A stretch of DNA of 64,000 bases from Bacillus subtilis (GCF_008764245.1 NZ_VTQV01000001.1:1-64000), one strand, 5' to 3'; positions 1 to 10,051 are shown, numbered from the stretch's first letter. Notes: generated by a model from the sequence alone, not told the origin. Numbers and translations are program-made.

Positions 1-58
1 TAGCCTTTGAACCTTATGCTCCAAATTTGTACGTCGCTGAACAGGCGCTTGCGCTTTT
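1..58. repeat. Dispersed GCGC-type intergenic repeat, copy 1 (partial)
   Basis: This is the tail of a dispersed intergenic repeat cut by the window edge. It shares the block TTTGTACGTCGCTGAACAGG followed by CGCTTGCGCTTTT with the copy between topA and xerC, and a looser version occurs downstream of recG. It abuts the stop codon of xerC, so it lies in that gene's 3' untranslated region. No coding sequence is seen in it. Confidence 0.7.
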
Positions 59-61
59 GTT

Positions 62-964
62 CTATGCTCGAGGATGATGATTCATATATGTTTTTCTTAA
101 ATGATCTTTCGTCACATGTGTATAAACTTGAGTGGTAGATAATTGAGAATGTCCAAGTAATTCTTGAACAGTTCGCATATCGGCCCCATTATTAAGTAAA
201 TGTGTAGCAAAACTATGACGCAGCATGTGAGGGTGAATTTTCCTAGTCATGGAGGCCGTTTCGATTATCTTAGATAAAATATATCTTACGCCTCTTGATG
301 TAAGGGGTCCCCCACGGGAATTGATAAATAGAAACGAATGTTCATCTTTCCCTTTCATTAATTCATTTCTTACATTATGAATATAGTTCTGTAAGGCTTC
401 GCAGGCAAAATGACCAAAAGGAATATATCTTTCCTTTCCCCCTTTTCCTCTTACCAAGATTGTCGCCATATCAAAGTCAATGTCTTTCAATCGAATACCT
501 GTACATTCACTAACTCTTATTCCTGTTGCATATAACAATTCAAGAAGTGCTATATTTCTCTTCCCTAAAAGGGTAGTTTGATCGCATGCTTTAAAAAGTA
601 AGGAAATCTCTTCTTCATAGAAAAAACTAGGAATTCTTTTCTTTGTTTTAGGCTGAACTACATAAGTGAAAGGATTCTCTGTTACATGCTTTTCCCTTAG
701 CAAAAATTTGTAAAAGCTTCTTAAACAGGAGATTTTCCTTGCTGCTGACGATCTAGCGAGTTTCCTTTGATAAAGCTCCGTTACATAAAGACGTGCATCT
801 AAATATTCTACTTCTTGAACAGACTGGATCCCTTGTGATTTCATGAACAAAAAGAATTGCTCCAAGTCCTTTTTATAAAATTCAATTGTGTAAGAAGAAT
901 AATTTTTTTCAATTTGCAAGTATTCAATAAAAGAAAAAAACAACTCGTCTGAAGATTCTTTCAT
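62..964 (-). CDS. xerC: Tyrosine recombinase XerC (CodV)
   Basis: This is a 300-residue site-specific tyrosine recombinase that, with a XerD partner, resolves chromosome dimers at dif. The N-terminal SAM-like core-binding domain occupies roughly residues 7-95 and the catalytic domain residues 105-295. Visible catalytic residues are Arg150 (ATGIRVSE), a Lys in GKGGKERY near 174, His246 and Arg249 (HPHMLRH), His272 (LLGHS) and the nucleophile Tyr281 (TTQVYTHV). The length is typical of the family. In B. subtilis the gene (codV) follows topA and trmFO and precedes the hslVU-codY genes. Here trmFO is absent from the space upstream. XerD is the closest alternative, but the neighbourhood favours XerC. 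Confidence 0.95.
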   Translation of the reverse strand: MKESSDELFFSFIEYLQIEKNYSSYTIEFYKKDLEQFFLFMKSQGIQSVQEVEYLDARLYVTELYQRKLARSSAARKISCLRSFYKFLLREKHVTENPFTYVVQPKTKKRIPSFFYEEEISLLFKACDQTTLLGKRNIALLELLYATGIRVSECTGIRLKDIDFDMATILVRGKGGKERYIPFGHFACEALQNYIHNVRNELMKGKDEHSFLFINSRGGPLTSRGVRYILSKIIETASMTRKIHPHMLRHSFATHLLNNGADMRTVQELLGHSQLSTTQVYTHVTKDHLRKTYMNHHPRA

Positions 965-1131
965 CCCCTCACCTCATAAGGCTATTAAATAGTATCACAT
1001 TTTATTTACCATAGCAATAAATGTTACATATTTTTCACAAAGTTTCGAATTGTTGTGTAGGTAGTTCAATCAAAAGGTTTAACTTTCATTATTTTACCTT
1101 ATTCGCGCTCGTATTAAAAATTTAGAGACTC

Positions 1132-1169
1132 AAAAAAACTATTCCTTCGAAATAACCGGAATAGTTTTT
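1132..1169 (-). terminator. Terminator after topA, bidirectional
   Basis: A perfect 12-bp inverted repeat (AAAAACTATTCC / GGAATAGTTTTT) flanks a 12-nt loop. The minus-strand copy ends in a run of T, which fits termination of the topA transcript. The plus strand also ends in TTTTT, so it could work both ways. Confidence 0.75.
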
Positions 1170-1177
1170 ACATGTTC

Positions 1178-1290
1178 TGAGGCCAACAGGATGTTGGTCA
1201 GAACGGCGTTGCGCCAGGACGGCGCGAACTTAGCCGTTCATCCTTATTATCCAAATTTGTACGTCGCTGAACAGGCGCCTGCGCTTTTCT
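1178..1290. repeat. Dispersed GCGC-type intergenic repeat, copy 2
   Basis: This copy of the dispersed repeat fills the space between the topA stop codon and the topA terminator hairpin. It contains GATGTTGGTCAGAACGGCG, TTAGCCGTTCA and a GCGCCTGCGCTTTTCT end that touches the topA stop codon. The same blocks recur in order at the copy downstream of recG. The rest of the 326-base gap between xerC and topA holds only the terminator and AT-rich sequence. I see no trace of trmFO, which usually sits here. Confidence 0.75.
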
Positions 1291-3366
1291 TTATTGCACT
1301 GGTTTTTCTTTGTAGTCACAATCCCTACATTGTACTTGAATGCCTTTTTTGATTTTTTTCTCTACAAGTACACCATTACATTTTGGACAAGGCCGTTCTA
1401 ATGGTTTATCCCATGATACAAAGTCGCATTTTGGGTACCGATCACAACCATAGAACAAACGTTTTTTCTTACTTTTTCTTTCAATTATATTCCCTTCCTT
1501 ACAATTAGGACACCGAACACCAATTTGTTTTACGATTGGTTTTGTGTTTCTGCAGTCTGGAAAATTACTACATGCCATAAATTTACCGTATCGCCCCATT
1601 TTAATCACCATCGGGCTTCCGCATTTTTCACAATCCTCTCCTGCGGGCTCATCCTTCACCTCGATTTCACGCATTTCTTTTTCTGCTTTTTCTAAATCCT
1701 CTTCAAATCCTTTATAAAACTCATCTATAACCTCAACCCATTTTACTTTTCCTTCTTCGATTTCATCCAGTTCAGACTCCATTTTCGCTGTAAAAGCTAC
1801 GTTGACGATCTCTGGGAAAAATTCCATCATAAGCTCATGAACCAATTCACCTAATTCAGTGGGCACAAATCTTTTATTATCTAGTGCCACATATCCACGC
1901 CTTTGAATCGTATCCAAGGTTGGCGCATAGGTGGAAGGACGACCAATTCCTAGTTCTTCCAGTGTTTTTACAAGTCTTGCCTCTGTATAGCGGGGAGGTG
2001 GTTGAGTAAAATGCTGTTTAGGCAACAGTTTTTCTGCTATCACTTTATCCCCTTCTTGTAGATCAGGAAGCATATTTTCTTTTTCTTCTTGCTGATCATC
2101 TGTACCTTCCACATACACTTTCATAAATCCAGGAAATTTAACCTTTGATCCATTCGCGCGAAAAATTACAGAACCATTCAAAATATTGACTGTCATCGTA
2201 TCCATAATCGCGGAGGCCATTTGACTGGCAACAAACCTTTCCCAAATTAATTTATAAAGTCGCAATTGATCCCTAGATAAATATGCTTTAACAGAACTCG
2301 GCTGTCTGTAAACACTTGTCGGACGAACTGCTTCATGAGCATCTTGGGTATTCCCTTTCTTGGTAGCCTTGGATTGTCCTGCCTTTTTGAATTCCTTGCC
2401 ATATTGGGTCGTAATATATTCAGCCGCTTCCTTTTGCGCAACGTCAGAAATTCTAGTTGAGTCTGTCCTCATATAAGTAATTAAACCAACGGTTCCTTCT
2501 TTGCCAATTTCAATTCCTTCATAGAGTTGTTGAGCAAGCATCATCGTCTTTTTCGCTCTAAAGTTTAATTTTCGAGCTGCTTCCTGCTGTAAAGAAGAAG
2601 TTGTAAAGGGCAAGGCGGGATGCCTTTTCCTTTCTTTTTTCACAACGGAATCAACTAGGAATTCTTTTCCCTTTAACATGTTCATAATGGCATCTACGTC
2701 TTCTTTGGAGCTTAATTTCTTTTTCTTTCCATTCACGCCATAGTAATCTGCTTGAAAAGAATTTCGCCCTTTTTTAAAATCTCCGTTAATCGACCAGTAT
2801 TCCTCAGGAGTAAATTGCTTTATTTCATTTTCTCGATCAATAATAATTCTAACCGCTACAGATTGAACTCTCCCCGCACTTAATCCTTTTTTGACCTTTT
2901 TCCAAAGAAGGGGACTTATATTATAGCCTACCAATCTGTCTAAGATTCGTCTTGCTTGTTGGGAGTCAACAAGATCCATATTAATGGCCCGCGGATGTTT
3001 AAAGGAGTCCTTGATAGCATCTTTGGTAATCTCATTAAAAACAACTCGGCAATCTGATTGAATATCAACCCCTAAACTATTTGCTAAATGCCAAGCAATT
3101 GCCTCACCTTCACGATCCGGGTCAGCCGCTAAATAAACTTTTTTTGCCTTTTTAGCAGCTGTTTTTAATTCCTTTAAAATGGGACCTTTCCCTCTTATAG
3201 TGATATATTTTGGTTGAAAGTTATTTTCAACATCGATCCCCGTTTGACTTTTTGGTAAATCTATTACATGTCCCATGGACGCTTTTACTTTATATTTTTT
3301 CCCTAAATAACGTTCAATGGTTTTCGCCTTTGCCGGCGATTCCACGATCACTAGATAATCAGACAT
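1291..3366 (-). CDS. topA: DNA topoisomerase I
   Basis: This is a 691-residue type IA topoisomerase that relaxes negatively supercoiled DNA through a transient 5'-phosphotyrosine link. The Toprim domain starts at residue 4 ([12 protein letters not shown]) and carries the acidic [10 protein letters not shown] motif near 82-91. The active-site Tyr298 lies in TYMRTDSTR. The C-terminus has three four-cysteine zinc ribbons: CEKC...CSNFPDC near 577-605, CPNC...CDRYPKC near 619-648 and CPKC...CRDC at 660-684. Length and finger number match Bacillus TopA. A sigma-A-like promoter lies about 100 bp upstream, so topA can be transcribed apart from dprA. The usual downstream neighbour trmFO is missing. 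Confidence 0.97.
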   Translation of the reverse strand: MSDYLVIVESPAKAKTIERYLGKKYKVKASMGHVIDLPKSQTGIDVENNFQPKYITIRGKGPILKELKTAAKKAKKVYLAADPDREGEAIAWHLANSLGVDIQSDCRVVFNEITKDAIKDSFKHPRAINMDLVDSQQARRILDRLVGYNISPLLWKKVKKGLSAGRVQSVAVRIIIDRENEIKQFTPEEYWSINGDFKKGRNSFQADYYGVNGKKKKLSSKEDVDAIMNMLKGKEFLVDSVVKKERKRHPALPFTTSSLQQEAARKLNFRAKKTMMLAQQLYEGIEIGKEGTVGLITYMRTDSTRISDVAQKEAAEYITTQYGKEFKKAGQSKATKKGNTQDAHEAVRPTSVYRQPSSVKAYLSRDQLRLYKLIWERFVASQMASAIMDTMTVNILNGSVIFRANGSKVKFPGFMKVYVEGTDDQQEEKENMLPDLQEGDKVIAEKLLPKQHFTQPPPRYTEARLVKTLEELGIGRPSTYAPTLDTIQRRGYVALDNKRFVPTELGELVHELMMEFFPEIVNVAFTAKMESELDEIEEGKVKWVEVIDEFYKGFEEDLEKAEKEMREIEVKDEPAGEDCEKCGSPMVIKMGRYGKFMACSNFPDCRNTKPIVKQIGVRCPNCKEGNIIERKSKKKRLFYGCDRYPKCDFVSWDKPLERPCPKCNGVLVEKKIKKGIQVQCRDCDYKEKPVQ

Positions 3367-3468
3367 AAAAAATCCTCCCTAAAACTCTAATCACCAATAA
3401 ACATCTTCTTTTTATTCTGCTCCATCGTTGGGTATATTTGTTTTTGTTATCACATTAAATCAGAGTAA

Positions 3469-3497
3469 ATACTATATGGCTCCCTACATTTTGTCAA
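3469..3497 (-). promoter_or_regulatory. Probable sigma-A promoter of topA
   Basis: TTGACA (3492-3497) and TAGTAT (3469-3474) are separated by 17 bp. The -35 is a perfect consensus and the -10 matches at 4 of 6 positions. It lies in the 232-bp gap between dprA and topA, about 100 bp before the topA start. Confidence 0.6.
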
Positions 3498-3598
3498 TCC
3501 TAAGAAATAGCCTTAAACCAAAAAGCGCTTCCTTATAAAATAAAATGAAAAGACTAAATTGGAAGTATTTTTATTTATAACGTGTTTATAAAGGAAAG

Positions 3599-4480
3599 TC
3601 AATTTTTGAAATATAACTCGTCTAAGATATCTTCACTAGAACCAACGAGCTTGGCACCTTGTTGAATAAGATGATTTGTACCTTCGAATAATTTATGATT
3701 AATCGGTCCTGGGAAAGCATAGACCTCTCTTCCCGAATCTAATGCCATGTCAGCAGTGATTAATGATCCACTTCGTTTTTTGGCTTGAATGACGAGTGTT
3801 CCGACGGATAAACCGGCAATAATTCGATTTCGCATGGGAAAATGCCATTTTTCCGGTTTTCTTATAGGAGGGTATTCCGAGATGATTAAATGCTCTTTTG
3901 CCATTAACTCAGCAAGTTTTCTATTTTCACGAGGATATATATGGAAAAAACCGCCACCTAAGACACCTATTGTTTTTCCTCCATATTCAATTGCTTGTTT
4001 GTGGGCCATCGTATCTGCCCCCTTAGCCAAACCGCTCACAATCGTTAACTTTTCACGAATTAAGTCTGGCATCACAGTGCGAAGAGAGTTTTCAGCAAGA
4101 TGATCTGAGTCGCGCGCACCCACAATGGCCAATAATCTTTCTTGCATCAATGCACTATTTCCTTGTGCAAATAGTGCCAATGGCGGATCATAAATTTCTT
4201 TTAATAAAGAAGGATATTCAAAATCCTTAATCGTTATAAAATCAATATTCCGAGATTGATAGAGTCGAAATAATTGTTCGGGATGTATTGCATCCAATTC
4301 TTTCAAAAAAAGCTTCATCTTTTGATCATTTAAACGGAAAATTTGTTGGAGTCTCGATGGAGACATTGTATAAAGATGGGATAAAGATGGGTCTAATTGA
4401 AGGAGTTTTCTAATGGAGTGATTACTTAAGACGTTAGAATGGACTAAGTGGAATAATCTTTCTCTAAATATTTTAACCAA
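3599..4480 (-). CDS. dprA: DNA-processing protein DprA (Smf)
   Basis: DprA binds incoming single-stranded DNA during transformation and loads RecA. The 293-residue protein has an N-terminal helical region and a Rossmann-like DprA domain with AIVGARDSD, SGLAKGADTMAHKQA, GVLGGGFFHIYP, FPMRNRIIAGLS and GSLITADMALDSGREVYAFPG. All are family hallmarks. The apparent start is TTG: an in-frame stop lies about 18 nt upstream, and no ATG or GTG occurs in the first residues. An AAGAAAGG ribosome-binding sequence almost touches the TTG, so the start is uncertain by a few codons. It follows sucD by 78 bp and precedes topA, as in B. subtilis. Confidence 0.94.
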   Translation of the reverse strand: MVKIFRERLFHLVHSNVLSNHSIRKLLQLDPSLSHLYTMSPSRLQQIFRLNDQKMKLFLKELDAIHPEQLFRLYQSRNIDFITIKDFEYPSLLKEIYDPPLALFAQGNSALMQERLLAIVGARDSDHLAENSLRTVMPDLIREKLTIVSGLAKGADTMAHKQAIEYGGKTIGVLGGGFFHIYPRENRKLAELMAKEHLIISEYPPIRKPEKWHFPMRNRIIAGLSVGTLVIQAKKRSGSLITADMALDSGREVYAFPGPINHKLFEGTNHLIQQGAKLVGSSEDILDELYFKN

Positions 4481-4558
4481 CCCTTTCTTGTATTGTCATA
4501 CACAGAAAGCCCCTAGTCTCAGCGAAAAGGAGCTTTTCTGCACAAATTTCATTAAAAA

Positions 4559-5461
4559 TTAATGTGTTTTACATTTCTCATATAGACCTTTTTTCTTAAG
4601 CTCTTTAATCATTGTTTCACCAATAACAGAAGGTGTCTCCGCTACTTCGATTCCACACTCATTCATAATGCGGATTTTCTCATCAGCCGTTCCTTTTCCA
4701 CCAGAAATAATGGCTCCTGCATGGCCCATTCTTTTTCCTGGAGGTGCCGTGCGGCCACCGATAAATCCAACAACTGGCTTCGTCATATTTTCCTTAATCC
4801 AATAGGCAGCTTCTTCTTCCGCAGTTCCGCCAATTTCACCAATCATAATAACGGCTTCTGTTTCTGGATCTTCATTAAAAGCTTTCAATGTATCGATGAA
4901 ATTTGTACCATTCACCGGATCTCCACCAACTCCTACAGCGGTCGATTGGCCCACACCTTCTTGTGATAATTGATGAACAGCTTCATAAGTTAAAGTACCT
5001 GATCGGGAAACGACTCCCACATGGCCTTTTTTATGAATATAGCCCGGCATAATACCGATTTTACATTCATCTGGTGTAATAACCCCCGGGCAATTTGGCC
5101 CAATTAATCGTGTTTTCTTCCCTTCCATATAACGGACAACTTTGACCATGTCCAATACTGGAATATGTTCCGTAATACAGATGACAAGATCAATTTCGGA
5201 GTCAACTGCTTCTAAAATCGCATCTGCTGCAAAAGGAGCCGGGACATAAATAACAGATGCATTCGCGCCAGTCTCGTTTACTGCATCTTCCACCGTATTG
5301 AAAACAGGAACTCCCTCTACCTCAGTTCCACCTTTACCTGGAGTCACGCCACCAACTATTTTGGTTCCGTATTCAAGCATTTGTTTTGTATGGAATTGTG
5401 CTGTAGACCCAGTAATCCCCTGCACAATTACTTTTGTATTTTTATCAACAAAAACACTCAT
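4559..5461 (-). CDS. sucD: Succinyl-CoA synthetase alpha subunit
   Basis: SucD is the 300-residue CoA-binding and phosphohistidine subunit of the TCA-cycle succinyl-CoA ligase. The CoA-binding Rossmann domain begins near residue 5 with [20 protein letters not shown]. The phosphorylated histidine lies in [18 protein letters not shown] near residue 246. The motif [19 protein letters not shown] is diagnostic. It lies 69 bp after sucC and is presumably co-transcribed with it. Confidence 0.97.
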   Translation of the reverse strand: MSVFVDKNTKVIVQGITGSTAQFHTKQMLEYGTKIVGGVTPGKGGTEVEGVPVFNTVEDAVNETGANASVIYVPAPFAADAILEAVDSEIDLVICITEHIPVLDMVKVVRYMEGKKTRLIGPNCPGVITPDECKIGIMPGYIHKKGHVGVVSRSGTLTYEAVHQLSQEGVGQSTAVGVGGDPVNGTNFIDTLKAFNEDPETEAVIMIGEIGGTAEEEAAYWIKENMTKPVVGFIGGRTAPPGKRMGHAGAIISGGKGTADEKIRIMNECGIEVAETPSVIGETMIKELKKKGLYEKCKTH

Positions 5462-5530
5462 GATTTTCCCTGCCTTTCCTATTTCGAATGGTGCACATCG
5501 GCTTATTTAGATGTATTCATAAATCACAGC

Positions 5531-6691
5531 TTAACCAACTAATTCAACTATTTTTTGTGCTCCATCAGCCATTGAGTCAGCTGCGACAATTTCGATACCT
5601 GATTCATTTAATATTTTCTTACCAAGTTCAACATTTGTTCCTTCTAGTCGAACAACAAGCGGAACCTGAAGTCCTACTTCCTTAGCAGCTTGTACAACTC
5701 CCGTAGCAATGACATCACATTTCATGATGCCGCCGAAAATATTCACAAAGATTCCTTTTACATGTTCATCCGCGAGAATGATTTTGAATGCCTCTGTTAC
5801 TTTTTCAGCCGTTGCCCCACCGCCGACATCAAGGAAGTTAGCTGGGTCTCCGCCGTAGTGCTTAATAATATCCATTGTGGACATCGCGAGTCCTGCTCCA
5901 TTGACCATGCAACCAATGTTGCCATCAAGCGCTACATAGCTAAGATCATATTTCGATGCTTCAATCTCTTTTGGATCTTCTTCATCCAAATCACGGTATT
6001 CCAGGATATCTTTATGCTTAAATAATGCGTTATCATCAAAATTAAGTTTTGCATCCAATGCCATAACATTTCCGTCTCCCGTTACAACAAGTGGATTAAT
6101 TTCAGCGATAGAGCAATCGTTATCAACAAATGCATTGTAAAGACCCATCATGAATTTTGCAGCTTTTCCTATTAATTCTTTTGGTATATTAATATGAAAA
6201 GCAAGTCTACGTGCTTGGAAACCCGTCAAACCAACAACTGGGTCAATCGTTTCATAGAAAATTTTCTCTGGCGTATTAGCAGCAACCTCTTCAATTTCAG
6301 TACCGCCTTCTTCGGATGCCATCATCACCACTCGATCTGTTGCCCGATCCACTACGACTCCGACATAATATTCCTTCTTAATATCGCAACCTTCTTCGAT
6401 AAGAAGACGTTTTACTTCTTTACCCTCAGGGCCTGTCTGGTGGGTTATAAGCGTTTTCCCTAATATTTCATTCGCGTATGTACGAACTTCTTCAAGACCT
6501 TTTGCGACTTTTACCCCGCCAGCTTTCCCTCTTCCACCAGCGTGGATTTGTGCTTTTACAACACAAATATCAGAACCAAGTTCTTTTGCTGCTTCTACTG
6601 CCTCATCAACATTAAAAGCGACTTTTCCGTTAGGTACAGTCACTCCATATTTTCTGAGGATTTCTTTACCTTGATACTCATGGATATTCAT
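5531..6691 (-). CDS. sucC: Succinyl-CoA synthetase beta subunit
   Basis: SucC is the 386-residue nucleotide-binding subunit, which pairs with SucD to convert succinyl-CoA to succinate with ADP or GDP phosphorylation. The ATP-grasp domain starts [17 protein letters not shown] and includes [16 protein letters not shown] near 46-61. The C-terminal ligase domain has [17 protein letters not shown] and [13 protein letters not shown]. The start codon is the ATG preceded at good distance by GGAGGATGGAAA. A longer frame beginning six codons earlier would place the start upstream of this ribosome site. The operon promoter lies 45-75 bp upstream. Confidence 0.97.
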   Translation of the reverse strand: MNIHEYQGKEILRKYGVTVPNGKVAFNVDEAVEAAKELGSDICVVKAQIHAGGRGKAGGVKVAKGLEEVRTYANEILGKTLITHQTGPEGKEVKRLLIEEGCDIKKEYYVGVVVDRATDRVVMMASEEGGTEIEEVAANTPEKIFYETIDPVVGLTGFQARRLAFHINIPKELIGKAAKFMMGLYNAFVDNDCSIAEINPLVVTGDGNVMALDAKLNFDDNALFKHKDILEYRDLDEEDPKEIEASKYDLSYVALDGNIGCMVNGAGLAMSTMDIIKHYGGDPANFLDVGGGATAEKVTEAFKIILADEHVKGIFVNIFGGIMKCDVIATGVVQAAKEVGLQVPLVVRLEGTNVELGKKILNESGIEIVAADSMADGAQKIVELVG

Positions 6692-6736
6692 TTTCCATCC
6701 TCCTGTCATACAGTAAAAAATTGAGTTGCCGTTTCT

Positions 6737-6765
6737 ATTGTATTAAAAGGACAACCTTATGTCCA
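6737..6765 (-). promoter_or_regulatory. Probable sigma-A promoter of sucCD
   Basis: TGGACA (6760-6765) and TACAAT (6737-6742) each match consensus at 5 of 6 positions with a 17-bp spacer. An inverted repeat, GGACA-N6-TGTCC, begins in the -35 and ends inside the spacer. It may be an operator or just chance. Confidence 0.6.
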
Positions 6766-6793
6766 CTATTGAAGTTTACCAATATATTAAGCT

Positions 6794-7081
6794 TTAAGAA
6801 TCATCGGCCTTTTTCTGATCCAACCGATATACAAAAGCAAACACCTCAGCCACGGCTTGGTATAATTCTTCAGGGATCGCTTCATTTATGTTCAGTTGTC
6901 CCAATAATTCAAGTAATGCGGGATCTTGTTGAATAGGAATTTGATTATCCTTGGCCGTTTCCATAATATTCTCGGCTATTAATCCTCTTCCTTTCGCCAA
7001 TACGACTGGCGCCTCATGTTTGTCACTTTGGTATCCAAGGGCAATGGCTTCCTTTCTACTTTGCTTGTGCTGTTTTTTCAT
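6794..7081 (-). CDS. ylqH: Stand-alone FlhB C-terminal-like protein YlqH
   Basis: This 95-residue protein resembles the cytoplasmic C-terminal domain of the flagellar export gate protein FlhB (FlhB/HrpN/YscU/SpaS family), without the membrane domain. Shared features are AIALGYQSDKHEAPVVLAKGRGLIAENI, the middle QIPIQQDPALLELL, and the end IPEELYQAVAEVFAFVYRLD. The NPTH autocleavage motif is not present, consistent with a protein that starts just after the cleavage point. It overlaps the end of ylqG by 4 bp, so the two are probably translationally coupled. In flagella this domain binds the hook-length protein FliK. The function of the free-standing version here is not established by the sequence. 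Confidence 0.88.
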   Translation of the reverse strand: MKKQHKQSRKEAIALGYQSDKHEAPVVLAKGRGLIAENIMETAKDNQIPIQQDPALLELLGQLNINEAIPEELYQAVAEVFAFVYRLDQKKADDS

Positions 7082-8379
7082 ATTCTAATATCAACCCCAG
7101 TATCAAAGCTTGCATTATTAGAAAATGGGTACTCTCTCGTTTGCTTGTTTCTAGCATCAGATGTCTTAAAGTGCACTCCAGACAGACTATAATTAAGCTC
7201 TTTCAAACCTGCTTGCAAAATCGGGATAAATGATTGAGCCTGTTCTTTTATTTCTTGCCAATCATTCATAATAAGAAGATGAACAATCCGGTTTTGAACT
7301 TGCATATTCACAACAGTTGATTTTAAATTTTCTAAATCCAAATAAAAAATAATATGACAATAATCCGCATCAAAGTTCCCATCATCTGTCTTTCTACCTG
7401 TCCATTGAATTGTAAGATTTTTCATCTCGGCACCCCATTGAATAGGAACTTCATAGAGCTGTGTTTGGATAGTATGATTGCTAATAGAGAGAAGTTGTTG
7501 GCCGTTCATTTTTAATAATACTTTTTCTGCAACTTCTTGAATGCTAGAATTCATCTGAGTTGAATTTTCTTGCACAAGTTTGACGATTAAAGGTTTGAAT
7601 AGTGTGTCGATTGTTTCCTTTTCTACTTGATTGTGAAAAAGTTGTGCTTCATAGTTTAGTCCTAACCTAGTTACAGATTGCTTTATTTTTGCTAATAGTA
7701 CGTCTCGACCTGTCGTTGCATCCACCCTCTGTTCTAGCCGTTTGGCAGTCATTTCCCAATCATCTAGTAGGCTTAATAGGGATTTTGCCGTTTCACTAAC
7801 AGTTTCTTCTGCTAAAAGAAGCTGCCTTAGCTGTCCGATGGAAGATGAGAGTGGTGTCGTTTCTTTAGATACTGCATACAGGGACTTAAATATGCTATCT
7901 GTAAAAGGAAGCTGTTTTTTATTCATCATCTTTAAGACCTGCATAGCCATCTCTACATCATCTATGGAAGATAGGAAACGTGCACCTTGCTGTATTTCCT
8001 CCTTCGTAAAGCAAAGTTGTTCAACCATAAGAAATTCTGTGAATTTATGATGTAACTTTGTATTGCGCAGGCCTAGCAAATGAGGAGAGTGGTTAGGTTG
8101 CATATTATTGTTAAAGAGCTTATGTTCTTTATCAAGGACTTTTAAGATGATCTCCCCTGAGCTATAAGACACCTGAAACCAATACCCTTTCCCGCTTATT
8201 AACGGGGCTTCTATTTTCGCCATTAACTTTTGTCCACCTAGCCAGATTTCCGCATATTGACCAGAAAAAAGTTTGCCCAGTTTCCCATAAAAAATCTGCC
8301 CTGATTTAAATAGCATACTGTTTCCTTCGGCTGTAGCGGGCATTCGCAAAAAAGAACGAATAATAGAATTAAATTGCAT
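7078..8379 (-). CDS. ylqG: FliK-like protein YlqG
   Basis: This is a 433-residue protein with no signal peptide or membrane segment visible. The N-terminal half is variable and mostly helical. The C-terminal part, roughly residues 310-415, reads like the FliK C-terminal fold. It has a hydrophobic strand (IIFYLDLENLKSTVVNMQV), then IVHLLIMNDWQEIKEQAQ, then FIPILQAGLKELNYSLSGVHF, matching the strand-helix-strand pattern of hook-length control proteins. It overlaps ylqH, which encodes the FlhB C-terminal module that FliK binds. It lies 6 bp downstream of rnhB and is probably in the same transcript. The FliK assignment is an inference from fold pattern and neighbour, not from strong motif identity. 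Confidence 0.75.
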   Translation of the reverse strand: MQFNSIIRSFLRMPATAEGNSMLFKSGQIFYGKLGKLFSGQYAEIWLGGQKLMAKIEAPLISGKGYWFQVSYSSGEIILKVLDKEHKLFNNNMQPNHSPHLLGLRNTKLHHKFTEFLMVEQLCFTKEEIQQGARFLSSIDDVEMAMQVLKMMNKKQLPFTDSIFKSLYAVSKETTPLSSSIGQLRQLLLAEETVSETAKSLLSLLDDWEMTAKRLEQRVDATTGRDVLLAKIKQSVTRLGLNYEAQLFHNQVEKETIDTLFKPLIVKLVQENSTQMNSSIQEVAEKVLLKMNGQQLLSISNHTIQTQLYEVPIQWGAEMKNLTIQWTGRKTDDGNFDADYCHIIFYLDLENLKSTVVNMQVQNRIVHLLIMNDWQEIKEQAQSFIPILQAGLKELNYSLSGVHFKTSDARNKQTREYPFSNNASFDTGVDIRI

Positions 8380-8385
8380 TTTTCC

Positions 8386-9180
8386 TTAATCCCTTTCTTC
8401 GGATAGAGATTTAATCGGTGCAAAAGAAGTACGATGAATCGGACATGGTCCAAATTGACGAATCGCTTCTAAATGTCTTTTGGTTCCATACCCTTTATGC
8501 TCTTGGAATCCATATCCAGGATATTGAGATTCATAATCTGTCATCAATTGGTCCCTTGTTACTTTAGCAATAATCGAAGCTGCAGCAATACTTACACTAT
8601 TCATATCGCCTTTCACAATCGACCATTCAGGGTAAATACTGTCTAGTTGAACGGCATCGATAAGTAATAAGTCTGGCTGCATCTGTAAATTCTGTAAAGC
8701 CGCAAGCATAGATTTTTTGGTAGCTTGTAAAATATTCACTTCATCTATTTCTTTTGCTGAAATAATGCCAACACCAACCGCAACAGCTTCATCGGTAATT
8801 TGCTTATAAAGCTGATTTCGTTTGTTAACCGTTAATTTTTTTGAATCATTTAATCCTAATATGTAATGATTTTCAGGCAAAATAACAGCGGCTGAAACGA
8901 CAGGCCCTGCTAGTGGGCCACGTCCCACTTCATCTATTCCCGCAACGAAATGATATCCCATTTGCCGAGCCTTTGTTTCATAATGAGACATCGCCTCATA
9001 TTGCATGTAGTGTTTTTTCTCTATATCCCTTTGTTTGTACCAACGATCTAAAAGGGATTGAACCCCTTTTCGTGAATCCATTTTTAGCTTTACTAATAAT
9101 GGATCGTTCTCATTATTTATTTTCGAAAAGATTTCTTCAATTTCACGAATCGATAATGTATTGATACTATTTTCTGTCAT
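8386..9180 (-). CDS. rnhB: Ribonuclease HII
   Basis: RNase HII is a 264-residue enzyme that cuts RNA in RNA-DNA hybrids and removes single ribonucleotides misincorporated in DNA. The metal-binding carboxylates are visible in [16 protein letters not shown] (Asp and Glu near 81-82), LLIDAVQLD near 172 and later in the conserved block around [17 protein letters not shown]. The N-terminal extension of about 70 residues, with helices such as [17 protein letters not shown], is usual for the Bacillus enzyme. Its start overlaps the stop of rbgA by 4 bp. Confidence 0.96.
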   Translation of the reverse strand: MTENSINTLSIREIEEIFSKINNENDPLLVKLKMDSRKGVQSLLDRWYKQRDIEKKHYMQYEAMSHYETKARQMGYHFVAGIDEVGRGPLAGPVVSAAVILPENHYILGLNDSKKLTVNKRNQLYKQITDEAVAVGVGIISAKEIDEVNILQATKKSMLAALQNLQMQPDLLLIDAVQLDSIYPEWSIVKGDMNSVSIAAASIIAKVTRDQLMTDYESQYPGYGFQEHKGYGTKRHLEAIRQFGPCPIHRTSFAPIKSLSEERD

Positions 9181-10034
9181 ATCTCTACACTTTCTGGTTC
9201 ATCAAAGGATAGGTTACCAAATTTTTGCATCCTTATATCTCTTACTATTTTTTCAGCGGTTTTCTCATAATCGGGTTCATTTTCATTTGTTATGTACCCC
9301 ATGGAAATAGCAATTTCTTTAAATAAAGTTAAAAGATCTGTTGGTAACTCAGCGATTTGGTATTGTTCCATAAGCCTTCCGGGATAACGAGAATGAAGAA
9401 ATTCCAAACCAAATTCAGCAATATCTTGCATATTTAATAATGTATCCTTAATGGCCCCTGTCAAAGCAAGTTTATAGCCCGTCACAGGATCTTCAAACTT
9501 TGGCCATAAAATCCCAGGAGTGTCCAAAAGTTCAAGTTCTTTCCCAACCTTTATCCACTGTTGCGATCTTGTAACTCCTGGCATATTTCCTGTTTTAGCT
9601 ATATTTCGTTTCGCTAGCCGATTAATCAACGTTGACTTCCCAACATTGGGAATACCAATAATCATCGCCTTGATTGCTCTTGGACGTAGACCTTTTGCTT
9701 TATCCCTCAACCTTTTGTCTTTTAGAATCTCTTCCGATGCCTTCATAATTTGATTCATCCCTTTACCGGCCTGGGAATTAACAGCTAACGCGATTAAGCC
9801 TTGTTTTGCATAATGAGCAATCCATTCTTCCGTTACATGTCGATCTGCCATATCTGCTTTGTTTAATAGAATTAATCGTGGTTTTTGTTGGATGATTTCT
9901 TTTAGCATAGGATTGGATGATGATACAGGTATGCGTGCATCTACAAGTTCAAAAATAATATCGACTAACTTTAACTTTTCCGTGACTTCCCGTCTTGCTT
10001 TGGCCATATGGCCTGGAAACCATTGTATCGTCAT
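9177..10034 (-). CDS. rbgA: Ribosome biogenesis GTPase RbgA (YlqF)
   Basis: RbgA is a 285-residue circularly permuted GTPase that acts late in assembly of the 50S ribosomal subunit. The GTPase motifs occur in permuted order: G4 (NKADM) near 58-62, G1 ([14 protein letters not shown]) near 124-137 and G3 ([10 protein letters not shown]) near 168-177. The C-terminus is the helical domain that contacts rRNA. The chosen start is [14 protein letters not shown], which matches the family N-terminus and follows a GGAG site. A longer frame adds six residues and would overlap lepB. It sits between lepB and rnhB as in B. subtilis. Confidence 0.96.
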   Translation of the reverse strand: MTIQWFPGHMAKARREVTEKLKLVDIIFELVDARIPVSSSNPMLKEIIQQKPRLILLNKADMADRHVTEEWIAHYAKQGLIALAVNSQAGKGMNQIMKASEEILKDKRLRDKAKGLRPRAIKAMIIGIPNVGKSTLINRLAKRNIAKTGNMPGVTRSQQWIKVGKELELLDTPGILWPKFEDPVTGYKLALTGAIKDTLLNMQDIAEFGLEFLHSRYPGRLMEQYQIAELPTDLLTLFKEIAISMGYITNENEPDYEKTAEKIVRDIRMQKFGNLSFDEPESVEI

Positions 10035-10051
10035 AGCACTCACTCCACTCA

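Noticed and set aside
3510-3535. A cre-like AAAAAGCGCTTCC sequence upstream of topA
   Set aside because: It lacks several conserved cre positions, and topA is not a known carbon-control target. A chance match is more likely.
4495-4550. Hairpin between sucD and dprA as a terminator
   Set aside because: The stem (CAGAAAAGCTCC / GGGGCTTTCTG) is imperfect with a long loop and has no T run after it, so I do not call it.
8238-8453. Small minus-strand frame overlapping ylqG and rnhB
   Set aside because: It is a shadow of the two real genes in another frame and has no ribosome site.
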